From NCBI GenBank assembly GCA_040385825.1, contig JAZKGQ010000007.1, positions 62,001-126,000 on the forward strand: a stretch of DNA of 64,000 nt, in the 5' to 3' direction. Origin of the DNA: JANNNF01 sp040385825 (GTDB taxonomy: Bacteria > Pseudomonadota > Alphaproteobacteria > Rhodobacterales > Rhodobacteraceae). Below the pieces are notes generated by a model that saw only the letters and a program-made list of their open reading frames with translations, made no database searches and was not told where the DNA came from. The translations under genes and the position numbers were made by a program. Shown here in pieces: positions 62,588-64,000 of this stretch (position 1 is the first letter of the stretch; each line of letters begins with the position of its first letter).

Positions 62588-63340
62588 ATGATCGTTAGCA
62601 AGACGAACAATTTCATTTTCGTCCACATTCCCAAGAATGCTGGCACTACAATCGAGACGCTGCTGCTGAAGCACCTCAATCCTGAGTCCGATATGCATTT
62701 TTCGCCGCGCGCGCAAATACCGGACAATCGTGCCCTTTTCGGAATCCCGCCTGAGACGACCATTGACAAACACGTCACGACTCCTCGCCTTCGCGCTGCG
62801 ATGCGGAAGGCCGATTTCGACAGTTACTTCAGCTTTTCCTTCAGCAGAAACCCCTATTCACGCTGCTACTCATGCTACAAATTCCTGATCGCCGCTGCCA
62901 ATCGAGACATTGCTATCAAAGAACGGGGCAAGGTCTTGCCGCCACATCTGGAAAAGCATCGCATCAGTCGCGCCAAGGTGCTGGACATGAGCTTTGATGA
63001 CATTTGCGCCGACCTGCCCACTTCGGCGATGTCCTATGGCCTGATGCGCACCCAGACCACATGGCTGCCCCAGCCCAACAGCGTCAACTTCGTCGGCAGT
63101 CTGGAAAACCTTTCGCAGGACTTGCACCACATCTATCGCACTGTGGGCCTGCCACTCGAAAGCCTGGCCACGATCCCGCGTGAAAATGTCAAGACCACCA
63201 CCGGAGGCTGGCGCGGCATGTCGGCGGCATCGGCGCAGGCTATCCGCAAGTTCTATGCCGAAGATTTCGAGCGTTTCGGTTACAGCACCGATTTCGACGC
63301 AGATGACAAGCCTGCCGCCAAGGCCCCTACCCCCAACTAA
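62588..63340 (+). CDS. Sulfotransferase-family protein
   Basis: 250 residues from ATG 62588. FIFVHIPKNAGTTIETLLLK carries the 5'-phosphosulfate loop (PKNAGTT) and FSFSRNPYSRCYSCYKFL the 3'-phosphate-binding RNP motif, as in the Sulfotransferase_2 family. These transfer sulfate from PAPS to sugars or small molecules. It stands between sucC and sucD, and its first 250 bases are less GC-rich than the neighbours, so it may be a later arrival. Acceptor unknown. The frame upstream to 62549 lacks the conserved start. Confidence 0.82.
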   Translation: MIVSKTNNFIFVHIPKNAGTTIETLLLKHLNPESDMHFSPRAQIPDNRALFGIPPETTIDKHVTTPRLRAAMRKADFDSYFSFSFSRNPYSRCYSCYKFLIAAANRDIAIKERGKVLPPHLEKHRISRAKVLDMSFDDICADLPTSAMSYGLMRTQTTWLPQPNSVNFVGSLENLSQDLHHIYRTVGLPLESLATIPRENVKTTTGGWRGMSAASAQAIRKFYAEDFERFGYSTDFDADDKPAAKAPTPN

Positions 63341-63357
63341 CCCCAGAAAGCACGCCC

Positions 63358-64000
63358 ATGTCCGTACTCGTCAACGCAAACACCCGCCTGATCTGCCAGG
63401 GTTTCACCGGCAGCCAGGGCACGTTCCATTCCGAGCAGGCCATCGCCTATGGCACCAGAATGGTCGGCGGGGTCACGCCCGGCAAGGGCGGGTCCACCCA
63501 TCTGGATCTGCCGGTGTTCAACTCGGTGCATGAGGCCCGCGCGGCCACCGACGCCAATGCCACCGTGATCTATGTGCCGCCGCCCTTTGCCGCGGACTCG
63601 ATCCTCGAAGCCATCGACGCCGAGCTGGAATTGATCGTCTGCATCACCGAAGGCATCCCGGTGCTGGACATGATGAAGGTGAAGCGCGCGCTGGAAGGGT
63701 CGAAATCCCGCCTGATCGGGCCGAACTGCCCCGGCGTGATGACGCCGGGCGAATGCAAGATCGGCATCATGCCCGGCAGCATCTTTTCGCGCGGATCGGT
63801 CGGGGTTGTGTCGCGCTCGGGCACGCTGACCTATGAGGCCGTCAAGCAGACAACGGATGTGGGCCTTGGCCAATCGACCGCCGTGGGCATCGGCGGCGAC
63901 CCCATCAAGGGGTCCGAACACCTTGATATCCTTGAGATGTTCCTGGCAGACCCCGAAACCCACTCGATCATCATGATCGGCGAGATCGGCGGCGCGGCTG
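63358..64000 (+). CDS. sucD: Succinyl-CoA synthetase alpha subunit (3' end outside window)
   Basis: The first 214 residues are visible. Starts MSVLVNANTRLICQGFTGSQ with the CoA-binding GFTGSQGTFHSEQAIAYGT, then GGVTPGKGG, VIYVPPPFAADS, CITEGIPV, LIGPNCPGVM, and VVSRSGTLTYEAV. The phosphohistidine comes later in the family, beyond the window end. 17 bases after the sulfotransferase stop, so probably on the same transcript. Confidence 0.97.
   Translation, partial: MSVLVNANTRLICQGFTGSQGTFHSEQAIAYGTRMVGGVTPGKGGSTHLDLPVFNSVHEARAATDANATVIYVPPPFAADSILEAIDAELELIVCITEGIPVLDMMKVKRALEGSKSRLIGPNCPGVMTPGECKIGIMPGSIFSRGSVGVVSRSGTLTYEAVKQTTDVGLGQSTAVGIGGDPIKGSEHLDILEMFLADPETHSIIMIGEIGGAA

Overview
The window looks like a chromosomal segment of an alphaproteobacterium of the Rhodobacteraceae (Rhodobacter/Gemmobacter/Tabrizicola-like). 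This rests on high GC with matching codon use, a class I lysyl-tRNA synthetase, the sdhCDAB / mdh / sucCD set close to ethylmalonyl-CoA pathway genes (ccr, ecm, mch, a malyl-CoA lyase homologue), and small conserved families common in that group (NnrU, DUF1737, DUF952, stand-alone Lrp ligand-binding domain). The genus is inference; no 16S gene is present.

Layout. 1-2180: end of a sugar-type ABC permease gene, an ABM monooxygenase and a Gfo/Idh/MocA oxidoreductase. 2181-13491: an integrated mobile island ending at tRNA-Ser(GCU). It holds an intact IS5-family element (2287-3127), a 5'-truncated IS3-family orfB, a large STAND NTPase with an N-terminal Cap4-like nuclease (Avs-like defence candidate) whose 3' end is cut by the IS3 remnant, an iteron plus AT-rich region that resembles a replication origin, and a tightly coupled gene train running leftwards from the tRNA: integrase, hypothetical, AlpA-like regulator, small hypothetical, DnaB-type helicase, helix-turn-helix replication protein, coiled-coil protein. 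No capsid, packaging or conjugation genes are visible, so this looks like an integrated replicon or satellite carrying defence cargo.

13597-33266: housekeeping genes (ychF, trpA, lldD, MFS exporter, NYN nuclease with a probable frameshift, rplY, pth, ycjF/ycjX, truA, a beta-helix protein, lysS, a TerB-like gene, a PBP4-type peptidase, nadD, ettA). 33279-34136: one AT-rich foreign-looking gene (DUF7946-like). 34287-41367: adenylate cyclase with TPRs, pyrD, DUF952, a 5'-nucleotidase, a RecD-like helicase.

41517-64000: central carbon metabolism. Divergent ccr and ecm, then deoD, a LysR regulator divergent from an atypical SHMT-family enzyme, an aldo/keto reductase, mtnA, the sdhC-D-A-(three small exported proteins)-B operon, mch-DUF1737-nnrU-malyl-CoA lyase homologue, then mdh, sucC and the start of sucD. 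The ethylmalonyl-CoA genes turn acetyl-CoA into C4 acids that enter the TCA cycle here at succinyl-CoA and malate. The sdhC and sucC upstream regions share the same pair of TGTGATCAC(A/G) palindromes at identical 21-bp spacing, which suggests a common regulator. A sulfotransferase and a small lipoprotein gene sit between sucC and sucD.
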